Below are positions 1-5,778 of a DNA stretch of 6,845 nucleotides, one piece after another. Under the pieces are notes generated by a model. The model was not told the DNA's origin, ran no database searches, and saw only the letters and a list, made by a program, of their open reading frames with translations. Source of the stretch: an uncultured Clostridia bacterium (GTDB lineage Bacteria; Bacillota; Clostridia; Peptostreptococcales; Anaerovoracaceae); assembly GCA_937900415.1 (NCBI GenBank), contig CALCEY010000021.1:1-6845 (forward strand). Direction: 5' to 3'. Every line of letters begins with the position of its first letter. The first letter of the stretch is position 1. Position numbers and translations under genes: made by a program.

Positions 1-44
1 TCCGGGTATGAACCGGACGCTCTAGCCAACTAAGCTACACCGCC
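1..44 (-). tRNA. tRNA-Met(CAT), 5' part, cut by the left window edge
   Basis: Read on the minus strand, the segment begins with acceptor strand GGCGGTG, then TA, a D arm with loop AGTTGGCTAGA, and an anticodon stem of TCCGG paired with CCGGA around loop TTCATAC. The anticodon is CAT (positions 10 to 8). The T arm, acceptor 3' strand and any encoded CCA lie beyond the left edge. The first base, G, forms a normal acceptor start, which argues against initiator tRNA-fMet. Elongator tRNA-Met is the best reading. A CAT anticodon modified to lysidine (tRNA-Ile2) cannot be fully excluded from half a gene, but the GGCGGTG acceptor is typical of elongator Met in Firmicutes. Confidence 0.93.
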
Positions 45-75
45 ACACTTGTGACTTGAAATCACTGCAAGAGTT

Positions 76-104
76 ATATTACCAAAATGTTAGCTATATG
101 TCAA
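76..104 (-). promoter_or_regulatory. Sigma-70-type promoter of the tRNA-Met gene
   Basis: On the minus strand a perfect -35 box TTGACA (104 to 99) is followed after exactly 17 nt by TAATAT (81 to 76), a good -10 box. Transcription would start near 69, about 25 nt before the mature tRNA 5' end at 44. That leader would be removed by RNase P. The strength suits a stable RNA gene. Confidence 0.85.
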
Positions 105-391
105 TACGTTTTTTTCTTTTGTTGATTTTTTTTATTTAAAAGATATAAAAAGCCCTTATATTCGCCTGAAATTCTTTTATGCTTCCTCTTTCTTTATATA
201 TAAGTTCAACACGCGAACCTATAAAAAAGCATAATGTTATAAATCATTATCATTATTCAGCTTAACTTTTTAATTTCTCTGAAATACACAAATTTTCATT
301 GAATTCAAAGAAACAAAAAACAATTATTTAAACGCAATTTCCCTCGTTAAATCTGCATAGCAAAATTTATTGTATGTTTTGTAAAAAGTTG
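105..391. other. AT-rich gene-free spacer between divergent tRNA-Met and nhaC
   Basis: No coding frame here has a ribosome binding site and a plausible length on either strand. The stretch is very AT-rich with many A and T runs. Two weak signals are visible. One is a 15-bp element at 238-252 whose right half exactly matches the Fur-box half ATTATCA. The other is a TTGATT-16-TATAAA promoter-like pair at 122-149 with nothing recognisable downstream. No intrinsic terminator, repeat array or structured RNA was recognised. The spacer probably holds only upstream sequence for the two divergent promoters. Confidence 0.6.
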
Positions 392-419
392 TTGAATTTC
401 TCCGCCGTTTTGCTATAAT
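392..419 (+). promoter_or_regulatory. Promoter of nhaC
   Basis: A -35-like TTGAAT (392-397) is followed after 16 nt by a perfect TATAAT (414-419). Transcription would start near 426, giving a leader of about 44 nt before the TTG start at 470. The leader holds only a 4-bp GCCC/GGGC mini-hairpin (438-449) just before the ribosome binding site. It is too short for the known sodium riboswitch class. Confidence 0.75.
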
Positions 420-453
420 TGTCCTTGTTTATTTTATGCCCTTACGGGCCCGG

Positions 454-472
454 AAAGGAGAGATGGTAGTTG
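454..472 (+). promoter_or_regulatory. Ribosome binding site that selects a TTG start for nhaC
   Basis: AAAGGAG (454-460) lies 9 nt before TTG at 470, which is in the antiporter frame. The first in-frame ATG (479, codon 4) is 18 nt from the site, too far for normal use. An ATG at 463 lies between the site and the TTG, but it is in another frame and only 2 nt from the site. TTG at 470 is therefore the best start. Confidence 0.72.
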
Positions 473-1984
473 TTCAAAATGCTCGCAAAGGAGAAAGCCG
501 CTTTCAACAGCAGACGCACCCTGTTAATCATCATTTTTGTACTTTTACTTACAGTTGTTTTTACAAGTCTGCTTCCTTCAGATGTATCTCAGTACGGAGC
601 TTTCTCATTAGTGCCTGCGATTTTCCTTATAATATACATATTCGCTACTAAGAGAATACTGGAGGCGCTGATTCTATCTTCGCTTATAGGTTTTATAATG
701 GTCTCAAGGCCCGAAACCATAGGCTCCGGAGAATCATGGCTTTCCAATACATTTTCAAACTTAAGCACCGGTATCTTAAACGTTATGATGGACGAAGACA
801 TAGCCTGGCTTATAATAGTATGCGGCCTTATGGGCAGTATAATCGCCCTGATTGAACATTCCGGCGGTTCTTATGCTTTCGGTCAGTGGATTGCCAAAAA
901 AGCAAAGACAAAAAATGCTTCGCTTATGTGGACCTGGTTTCTTGGAGTAGTTATTTTTATAGACGACTATCTCAATTCTCTCACTGTTGGTTCATGTATG
1001 ACAAAGCTTACCGACAAGCATAAAATACCGAGAGAATTCCTCTCATATGTGGTCGATTCAACCGCCGCTCCTCTATGCGTAATAATTCCCATTTCAACAT
1101 GGGCGGTATTCGTTTCGAGAATACTTGAGAGCAACGATTGGGCTCCCGACGGCGAAGGACTGCTATACTTTATAAAAACCATACCCTACAACTTTTACGG
1201 CTGGATAGCCGCCGCAATGGTGCCTCTGGTAATAGTTGGAATAATCCCCATTTTCGGTCCTATGAAGGGCGCCTTTCAGCGAGTCGAGGCCGGAGGCCCT
1301 CTTGCGCCTGCCGGAAGTGAAAAGATAGATATACGAGCCGGAAAAGACGAAATAGTTCCTTCAAATCCAAGAATAAGCAACTTGTTTCTTCCAATTCTCG
1401 TCCTCGTGTGTTCGACCATAATCATGGACTGCGATATGCAGCTTGGCGTACTCATAACCCTTGGGTTCATGTTTATACTTTACATGTGGCAGGGAGCCAT
1501 GTCTGCAGAAGAATTCTCTGACATTGCTTTAGACGGGCTGAAAAACATGATAATGCCTTTAATGCTTATGATACTTGCCTTTCTCTTTGCAGAGGTAAAC
1601 GAGCAAATAAGCTTTACATATTACGTAATAACCTCGGCAACTGAGCTGGTTACTCCTCAGCTGCTTCCCTTTGTCGTCTTTATTGCCCTTGCGGTAACAG
1701 AATTCATCACCGGAACAAACTGGGGTATGTTTATCATAGCTTTACCTATAGTTATTCCTTTGGCTCAGACTCTCGGTTCTGACGTCACGCTCGCTGTATC
1801 AGCCGTACTCAGCGCAGGAGTCTTCGGCTCCCATATATGCTTCTATTCCGACGCCACTGTAATCACCTCGTCGGCAACGGGATGCAACAACTTCAATCAT
1901 GCGCTCACTCAAGCTCCCTACGGAATCCTTGCAGCCATCATTTCATCATTGTTTTTCCTGATAACGGGCTTCATAATAAACTGA
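470..1984 (+). CDS. nhaC: NhaC-family Na+/H+ antiporter
   Basis: This 504-residue integral membrane protein is predicted to exchange sodium for protons across the cytoplasmic membrane, supporting pH and Na+ homeostasis. About a dozen hydrophobic segments are visible, the first at residues 17-34 after a short basic N-terminus. Family-type motifs are FIDDYLNSLTVGS (163-175), VVDSTAAPLCVIIPIST (194-210), GTNWGMFIIALPIVIPLA (415-432), and GSHICFYSDATV (453-464) followed by ATGCNNFNHALTQAPY (469-484). A hydrophilic loop at about 264-302 separates the two halves. Length fits the NhaC superfamily (TC 2.A.35). The gene has its own promoter and terminator, so it looks monocistronic. Members of this superfamily differ in substrate (for example malate-lactate or amino acid exchange with Na+/H+). 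The family call is firm, but the exact ion or substrate is inferred. Confidence 0.85.
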   Translation: MFKMLAKEKAAFNSRRTLLIIIFVLLLTVVFTSLLPSDVSQYGAFSLVPAIFLIIYIFATKRILEALILSSLIGFIMVSRPETIGSGESWLSNTFSNLSTGILNVMMDEDIAWLIIVCGLMGSIIALIEHSGGSYAFGQWIAKKAKTKNASLMWTWFLGVVIFIDDYLNSLTVGSCMTKLTDKHKIPREFLSYVVDSTAAPLCVIIPISTWAVFVSRILESNDWAPDGEGLLYFIKTIPYNFYGWIAAAMVPLVIVGIIPIFGPMKGAFQRVEAGGPLAPAGSEKIDIRAGKDEIVPSNPRISNLFLPILVLVCSTIIMDCDMQLGVLITLGFMFILYMWQGAMSAEEFSDIALDGLKNMIMPLMLMILAFLFAEVNEQISFTYYVITSATELVTPQLLPFVVFIALAVTEFITGTNWGMFIIALPIVIPLAQTLGSDVTLAVSAVLSAGVFGSHICFYSDATVITSSATGCNNFNHALTQAPYGILAAIISSLFFLITGFIIN

Positions 1985-2036
1985 TTTTCTCTCGTATATG
2001 CACATTTCATCATGCGGATCCTATACACGCTATATA

Positions 2037-2067
2037 AAACCGGTCACTTCAAGCTGCTGACCGGTTT
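2037..2067. terminator. Shared hairpin terminator between convergent nhaC and sfsA
   Basis: A perfect 10-bp stem, AAACCGGTCA (2037-2046) with TGACCGGTTT (2058-2067), encloses an 11-nt loop. The plus strand continues TTTATTTTC and the minus strand continues TTTTATATAG, so each direction has a moderate T-rich tail. It lies 52 nt after the nhaC stop and ends 4 nt beyond the sfsA stop. It probably serves both convergent genes. Confidence 0.8.
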
Positions 2068-2071
2068 ATTT

Positions 2072-2788
2072 TCATAATTCTATATCCACTTGACTCCCCA
2101 GCTTTATTCTGTCTTTCAAAACATCACATTCAAACGCCATAATATTTACTCCGTTTAAAGCTGCATGCCGCAAAGCATCTCCAAAAGCACTGTGCTTTTC
2201 ATCATTGGGCTTGAAAAGTTTCGCTCTTTTCATCTGAATCACAAATATGACGAACGCCTCTTTCCCTTCTGCCGCTATTTTTTCAAGCGCCCTAAGATGC
2301 TTTATTCCTCTCTGAGTTGGAGCATCAGGGAAAGATGCTATTCCCCCGTTTTCTAATGTAACGCCCTTTACCTCAACATAAGTTTCAGCTCCGCTTTTAT
2401 CGGTAATTCTGAAATCAATCCTGGAATCTCCGTAAACAGCCTCCGGCTTTATATTCAGCCGTTCTCCTGCGACTCCAAAAAAAGTAAGTTCCCCTTCTTC
2501 CACAGCTTCCTTTATGAGTTTGTTCGGCGCCTGAGAATCTATGTTTGCCAACACTGTCCCCGATTCCGTCTGCTTCTCGACAGCTATCAGAGAATATCTC
2601 ATCTTCCTGTTTCCCATCCTGCCGGCATGATCCTCCAAATATATCTTTGCACCAGGAATCAGAAGCTCACCCAGCCTTCCTGTATTTTTCACATGAGCCT
2701 TTGCCTCTCCGCTTTCCGTAAATACATTGGCCACAAAACGGTTAGGTCTTGATATAAATTTTCCTTCAACGATTTTTTCATACTTCAT
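2072..2788 (-). CDS. sfsA: SfsA family DNA/RNA nuclease (sugar fermentation stimulation protein homologue)
   Basis: This 238-residue protein matches SfsA along its whole length. The N-terminal part (about 1-75, with FISRPNRFVANV at 11-22 and HVKNTGRLGELLIPG at 32-46) corresponds to the OB-fold-like half. The C-terminal part carries the PD-(D/E)XK nuclease pattern: SRIDF with Asp125, VEVK with Glu139 and Lys141, then FPDAPTQRGIKHL (153-165). In E. coli SfsA was first linked to maltose metabolism genes and later reported to act on nucleic acids; its cellular role remains uncertain. An upstream ATG at 2818 would add ten residues (MSSKFGTIFN), but homologues begin near the second Met and the candidate promoter would exclude it, so I chose 2788. 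Neither start has a Shine-Dalgarno sequence. The gene is convergent with nhaC and divergent from lgt. Confidence 0.9.
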   Translation of the reverse strand: MKYEKIVEGKFISRPNRFVANVFTESGEAKAHVKNTGRLGELLIPGAKIYLEDHAGRMGNRKMRYSLIAVEKQTESGTVLANIDSQAPNKLIKEAVEEGELTFFGVAGERLNIKPEAVYGDSRIDFRITDKSGAETYVEVKGVTLENGGIASFPDAPTQRGIKHLRALEKIAAEGKEAFVIFVIQMKRAKLFKPNDEKHSAFGDALRHAALNGVNIMAFECDVLKDRIKLGSQVDIEL

Positions 2789-2811
2789 ATTAAAAATAGT
2801 ACCAAACTTTG

Positions 2812-2840
2812 ATGACATTTTGTAGTTTTTTTTGTATAAT
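2812..2840 (+). promoter_or_regulatory. Promoter of the lgt-ychF operon
   Basis: ATGACA (2812-2817, one mismatch to TTGACA) is followed after 17 nt by a perfect TATAAT (2835-2840). The predicted start near 2847 leaves a leader of about 44 nt before the lgt ATG at 2891. No structured regulator was recognised in the leader. Confidence 0.78.
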
Positions 2841-2848
2841 AATGTGAA
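2819..2848 (-). promoter_or_regulatory. Candidate sfsA promoter, overlapping the lgt promoter
   Basis: On the minus strand, TTCACA (2848 to 2843; 5 of 6 matches to the -35 consensus) and TACAAA (2824 to 2819; 4 of 6) are 18 nt apart. A start near 2812 would give a leader of about 23 nt to the ATG at 2788. Both boxes are imperfect and the region is AT-rich, so this is tentative. Confidence 0.35.
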
Positions 2849-2890
2849 CCCCTTAAAAAGGTGTATTTTATATGCAAAAGGAGATTTGAG

Positions 2891-3652
2891 ATGAGAGCAC
2901 CCGATCCTGTAGCTTTCAGTATTTTCGGCTTTGATATAATGTGGTACGGCCTCCTCATAGGCATAGGCTTTATGCTGGCTGTAATCATATCCTATATACG
3001 CGCCCCGAAATACGGAATAGATCCTGATTTTATACTTACCCTTACCATCTGGATAATTCCATCCGCAATTATAGGCGCCAGGCTTTATTATGTAATATTC
3101 AGCTGGGATAATTTTTCAGATAATCCATCTGAAATTTTCAACATCAGAAACGGCGGGCTTGCCATTCACGGAGGTCTTATTCTATGTTTTATAGTAGGCT
3201 ATTTTTTATGCAGGCATTACAAAGTCAGCTTCCTGAGCACTGCGGATCTTATAGCTCCTGTAATACCTTTAGCACAGTCAATCGGCCGCTGGGGAAATTT
3301 CTTCAATGAAGAAGCTCACGGCGTACCTACGGATTTGCCGTGGGCCCAGATCATCGACGGAACGGGATACCATCCTACTTTTCTCTATGAATCAATATGG
3401 TGTTTCCTCCTGTTCGTTTTCCTGATGTACTTTTCCAGACACAACCGCAACTTTCAAGGGCAAATCGTTTGTTTATACGGAATCCTATATTCCGTTGAAA
3501 GGTTCTTTGTCGAGGGTCTAAGAACCGACAGCCTCATGATAGGTCCTCTGCGTCAGGCTCAGGTACTCAGCCTCGCCTTGATAGCAAGCTGCATAATAAT
3601 ATATATTTTACTTCGCAAACGAGCTTCACGCTCAGACAGCTTAAACAAATAA
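2891..3652 (+). CDS. lgt: Phosphatidylglycerol--prolipoprotein diacylglyceryl transferase
   Basis: Lgt moves the diacylglyceryl group of phosphatidylglycerol onto the lipobox cysteine of prolipoproteins in the cytoplasmic membrane, the first step of lipoprotein maturation. The 253-residue protein has about seven hydrophobic segments. Signature residues are WYGLL with Tyr19, NGGLAIHGGLI (87-97) with His93, and the Lgt motif GRWGNFFNEEAHG (132-144) with Arg133. HPTFLYES (161-168) and VEGLR (207-211) follow, with Arg211 near the C-terminal transmembrane helix. By my alignment these correspond to E. coli Tyr26, His103, Arg143 and Arg239, so the key residues are intact. AAAAGGAG (2876-2883) sits 7 nt before this ATG. 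A GTG at 2861 would extend the frame by ten residues but lies upstream of the ribosome binding site and is rejected. ychF follows after 21 nt, so the two genes are probably cotranscribed. Confidence 0.95.
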   Translation: MRAPDPVAFSIFGFDIMWYGLLIGIGFMLAVIISYIRAPKYGIDPDFILTLTIWIIPSAIIGARLYYVIFSWDNFSDNPSEIFNIRNGGLAIHGGLILCFIVGYFLCRHYKVSFLSTADLIAPVIPLAQSIGRWGNFFNEEAHGVPTDLPWAQIIDGTGYHPTFLYESIWCFLLFVFLMYFSRHNRNFQGQIVCLYGILYSVERFFVEGLRTDSLMIGPLRQAQVLSLALIASCIIIYILLRKRASRSDSLNK

Positions 3653-3673
3653 ATTTAACAAAGGAGAACTTCC

Positions 3674-4765
3674 ATGAGATTAGGAATCGTCGGACTTCCC
3701 AATGTGGGAAAAAGCACTTTATTTAATGCCATAACGAAAGCTGGCGCAGAGGCAGCTAACTATCCTTTCTGTACCATAGAGCCGAACGTGGGTGTTGTAA
3801 CCGTTCCGGACGAACGTCTTAAAGTGCTTCACGATATGTATAATTCAAAAAAAACCGTATATACTACCATAGAATTCTGCGACATAGCAGGTCTTGTAAA
3901 AGGCGCCTCCAAAGGAGAAGGCCTTGGAAACAAGTTTCTCGGCCATATCCGCGAGGTGGACGCCATAGTCCATGTAGTAAGATGTTTTGAGAACGACAAC
4001 ATCGTTCACGTGGAAGGCCATATCGACCCGCTTTCCGACATAGAAACGATAAACACTGAGCTGCTTCTTTCCGATATGGAAATGCTCGAAAGGAGAATAC
4101 AAAAAGCAGCCAAGGCAGCTAAAGCCGATAAACAAATGCAGGGAGAGCTGAATCTGTTAAACAGAATTTACGATTGGCTCGGCGAAGGTAAAAATGCCCG
4201 TGCAATGGATTTGGAAGAGGATGAAGCAGCTTTCGTAAAAACTCTTGACTTACTTTCATACAAGCCCATAATCTATGTCGCCAACGTCTCAGACAGCGAA
4301 GTCTCATCAGATGACAACGATTATGTCAAAAAGGTCCGGGAAACAGCCGCCTCGGAAAATGCCGAAGTCACCGTAATATGCGCCGAAATTGAGGCCGAGG
4401 TAGCGGAGTTAGACGACGAAGAGCGAACAATGTTCCTGCAAGAGCTGGGTATAGAAGAATCAGGTCTCGATCAACTGATAAAAGCATCTTATTCTCTCCT
4501 TGATTTGATTTCCTTCCTCACCGCAGGCGAACCGGAAGTAAGAGCTTGGACTATAAAGCGAGGAACAAAGGCTCCCGGAGCTGCAGGCAAAATACACTCT
4601 GATTTTGAAAAAGGCTTCATTCGTGCAGAAACCATCGCTTATGACAAGCTCATAGAATGCGGCGGCAATCTGGCTACGGCCAAAGAAAAGGGACTCGTCC
4701 GTTCTGAAGGAAAGGACTATGTGGTCAAAGACGGCGACGTCATGCATTTTCTTTTCAACGTATAG
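3674..4765 (+). CDS. ychF: Redox-responsive P-loop ATPase YchF (OLA1/Obg family)
   Basis: This 363-residue protein has the normal YchF length and architecture. YchF is a cytoplasmic TRAFAC-class nucleotidase that binds ribosomes and prefers ATP; in E. coli it affects stress responses and translation initiation. The P-loop GLPNVGKST is at residues 7-15 and the G3 motif DIAGL at 70-74, followed by VKGASKGEGLGNKFL. The conserved RCFENDNIVHV (103-113) contains His112, equivalent by alignment to the catalytic His114 of E. coli YchF. An alpha-helical coiled-coil insert covers about 130-185. The C-terminal TGS domain (about 278-363) carries TAGEPEVRAWTI, AAGKIHSDFEKGFIRAE and the DGDVMHFLFNV end. 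The nucleotide-specificity site reads NVSD (204-207), where the usual pattern is NxxE. AAAGGAG (3660-3666) lies 7 nt before the ATG. It is the second gene after lgt, followed by a strong terminator. Confidence 0.97.
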   Translation: MRLGIVGLPNVGKSTLFNAITKAGAEAANYPFCTIEPNVGVVTVPDERLKVLHDMYNSKKTVYTTIEFCDIAGLVKGASKGEGLGNKFLGHIREVDAIVHVVRCFENDNIVHVEGHIDPLSDIETINTELLLSDMEMLERRIQKAAKAAKADKQMQGELNLLNRIYDWLGEGKNARAMDLEEDEAAFVKTLDLLSYKPIIYVANVSDSEVSSDDNDYVKKVRETAASENAEVTVICAEIEAEVAELDDEERTMFLQELGIEESGLDQLIKASYSLLDLISFLTAGEPEVRAWTIKRGTKAPGAAGKIHSDFEKGFIRAETIAYDKLIECGGNLATAKEKGLVRSEGKDYVVKDGDVMHFLFNV

Positions 4766-4795
4766 ATTGCTCTCTATTTATAAAATTCGCTTTAG

Positions 4796-4827
4796 AAAAT
4801 CCCGGCATTTATATGCCGGGATTTTTT
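4796..4827 (+). terminator. Strong intrinsic terminator after ychF
   Basis: A perfect 13-bp stem (4796-4808 with 4813-4825), with GC-rich core TCCCGGCAT/ATGCCGGGA and loop TTAT, runs directly into six T residues (4822-4827). It lies 30 nt after the ychF stop. Read from the other strand, the same hairpin is followed by ATTTTCTAAA, so it may also stop the minus-strand cluster whose last gene ends at 4870. Confidence 0.93.
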
Positions 4828-4869
4828 ATCATTTATTCGCCTTTACTTTGTTATATTCTTTTCGCGCCG

Positions 4870-5085
4870 CTATATTCCGGCCAAAGCCAAAAACTCTTCC
4901 TCTTCTTCCTCACTAAGATCCATAGCTTTGCTTATCCTGAGTACGGTTTCTTCGTCGAATACAAAATTTTCTTCAGTACAAAATCTCGTAAAATCTGTTT
5001 TGCTTATTCCGAGCTGTGAAAAAGTTATTTTTCCGTCTGCAATTTTTTTGTCATATAATCTGAAAAACATTTGTTTAAAATTCAT
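4870..5085 (-). CDS. Small Cro/C1-like helix-turn-helix protein
   Basis: This 71-residue acidic protein appears to be a single compact helical domain. The order LYDKKI, ITFSQLGISKTDFTRFC (20-36), a short linker with ENFVFDEETVLRISKAMDLS (39-58), and FLALAGI (65-71) resembles small XRE-like HTH domains of Firmicutes, which also occur as C-terminal tails of macro-domain proteins and end in LxxAGY/I. The predicted recognition region is near ISKTDFTRF (27-35). Six consecutive glutamates (59-64) precede the last helix. AAAGGAG (5097-5091) lies 5 nt before the ATG, inside the end of the upstream gene. The start codon overlaps that gene's TGA in an ATGA junction, so translation is probably coupled. 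It could be a DNA-binding regulator or a protein-interaction module; DNA binding and target are inferred. The low number of basic residues in the recognition region is a caution. Confidence 0.75.
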   Translation of the reverse strand: MNFKQMFFRLYDKKIADGKITFSQLGISKTDFTRFCTEENFVFDEETVLRISKAMDLSEEEEEEFLALAGI

Positions 5086-5729
5086 TTTTTCTCCTTTAAC
5101 CTACTATAAACGACTTGAAGTATGATTATCTGAATAAATGACAATGTAATTATCATTACACCGCAGTGCATAAAAAAGCGCTCCGGCAAAATATTTATAA
5201 CAGGGTCTGTCTGAGGATCGAATATCCAAAAATCATTTCTAAAAATAATTTTATGAAACGCAGAAAACGTCCAATCCCAGTCTATCAACACCGCTGCTCC
5301 CACTATTATCGCAACCGCAGCAGCAACTGCCCCTGTAAGTCTAAGCCATCTAAACGGCGCTTTTTTTCTTTTTATGAAGACAAGAATCCATAAAAGAAAA
5401 AGAACAATTGATGCGATTGAGACAACCTGCATAAAAACAAATATGTCTTTCACTTCCTCAAAGTGAATTTCACCTTCTCTTGACATACTCATATGCGGAA
5501 ATATCAGCTCGGAAGGTCCTCCAAGAAGATTATAATCTATCAAAGCATCATAATTATCTCTTACAATCTCTTTCGGTATACCTGAAATTTCGGAAATATT
5601 CAGATATTCCATATCAAAATAGTAAAGCGGCCTGAATAAAACAGTCGCTGTCACAGATATACATATAACGGCAGCTGCCGCAAAAACAGCAGCTGCCACA
5701 TTGAGCACTCCATAAAATTTATTTTTCAT
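5082..5729 (-). CDS. TIGR01906/DUF1461 family integral membrane protein
   Basis: This 215-residue protein has four predicted membrane helices at about 8-32, 96-119, 130-149 and 187-208, and a basic C-terminus (SRLKEKK). The segment between helices 1 and 2 carries the family-typical RPLYYFDMEYLNI (33-45), DNYDALIDYN (58-67) and EIHFEEVKDIF (87-97). The segment between helices 3 and 4 carries FHKIIFRNDFWIFDP (158-172) and DPVINILPERFF (175-186). These aromatic and acidic stretches probably face the same side, likely extracellular (inference). The family is widespread in Firmicutes and has no established biochemical function known to me. The Shine-Dalgarno sequence is weak: AAGG about 10 nt before the ATG, with GAAG directly against it. 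It lies 49 nt after coaW and overlaps the HTH gene by 4 nt, so it is probably the middle gene of an operon. Confidence 0.82.
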   Translation of the reverse strand: MKNKFYGVLNVAAAVFAAAAVICISVTATVLFRPLYYFDMEYLNISEISGIPKEIVRDNYDALIDYNLLGGPSELIFPHMSMSREGEIHFEEVKDIFVFMQVVSIASIVLFLLWILVFIKRKKAPFRWLRLTGAVAAAVAIIVGAAVLIDWDWTFSAFHKIIFRNDFWIFDPQTDPVINILPERFFMHCGVMIITLSFIQIIILQVVYSRLKEKK

Positions 5730-5743
5730 CTTCAGCTTGCCTT

Positions 5744-5767
5744 AAAAGTATTTTGTCTTATACTTTT
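5744..5767 (-). other. AT-rich inverted repeat between coaW and the DUF1461 gene
   Basis: AAAAGTAT (5744-5751) and ATACTTTT (5760-5767) can form an 8-bp stem with an 8-nt loop in the 49-nt gap between the two minus-strand genes. The stem is weak and is not followed by a clear T run on the minus strand. It could slow polymerase or stabilise an mRNA end, but it is not a convincing terminator. Confidence 0.35.
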
Positions 5768-5778
5768 GAAAATCAAAG

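Noticed and set aside
122..149. TTGATT-16-TATAAA promoter-like pair on the plus strand
   Set aside because: The region is so AT-rich that such pairs are expected by chance, and no gene or structured RNA follows before the nhaC promoter about 250 bp downstream.
426..469. Possible sodium-responsive riboswitch before the Na+/H+ antiporter
   Set aside because: The predicted leader is only about 44 nt and contains just a 4-bp mini-hairpin, too small for the known sodium riboswitch class.
436..651. Plus-strand frame overlapping the start of nhaC
   Set aside because: Its ATG at 436 precedes the only ribosome binding site, the later ATG at 463 is too close to it, and the translation resembles no protein. 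It is kept only as a note on possible decoy initiation.
2789..2818. Longer sfsA start at ATG 2818
   Set aside because: Homologues begin near the second Met, there is no ribosome binding site, and the extension overlaps the lgt -35 box and candidate sfsA transcription start.
2861..2890. Ten-residue N-terminal extension of lgt from GTG 2861
   Set aside because: The AAAAGGAG site (2876-2883) lies inside this extension and points to ATG 2891, which also fits the family's N-terminus.
3845..4135. Minus-strand open frame of 96 codons inside ychF
   Set aside because: It is antisense to a fully conserved YchF and shows no ribosome binding site or recognisable protein pattern. The same applies to the 95-codon minus frame at 4460-4747.
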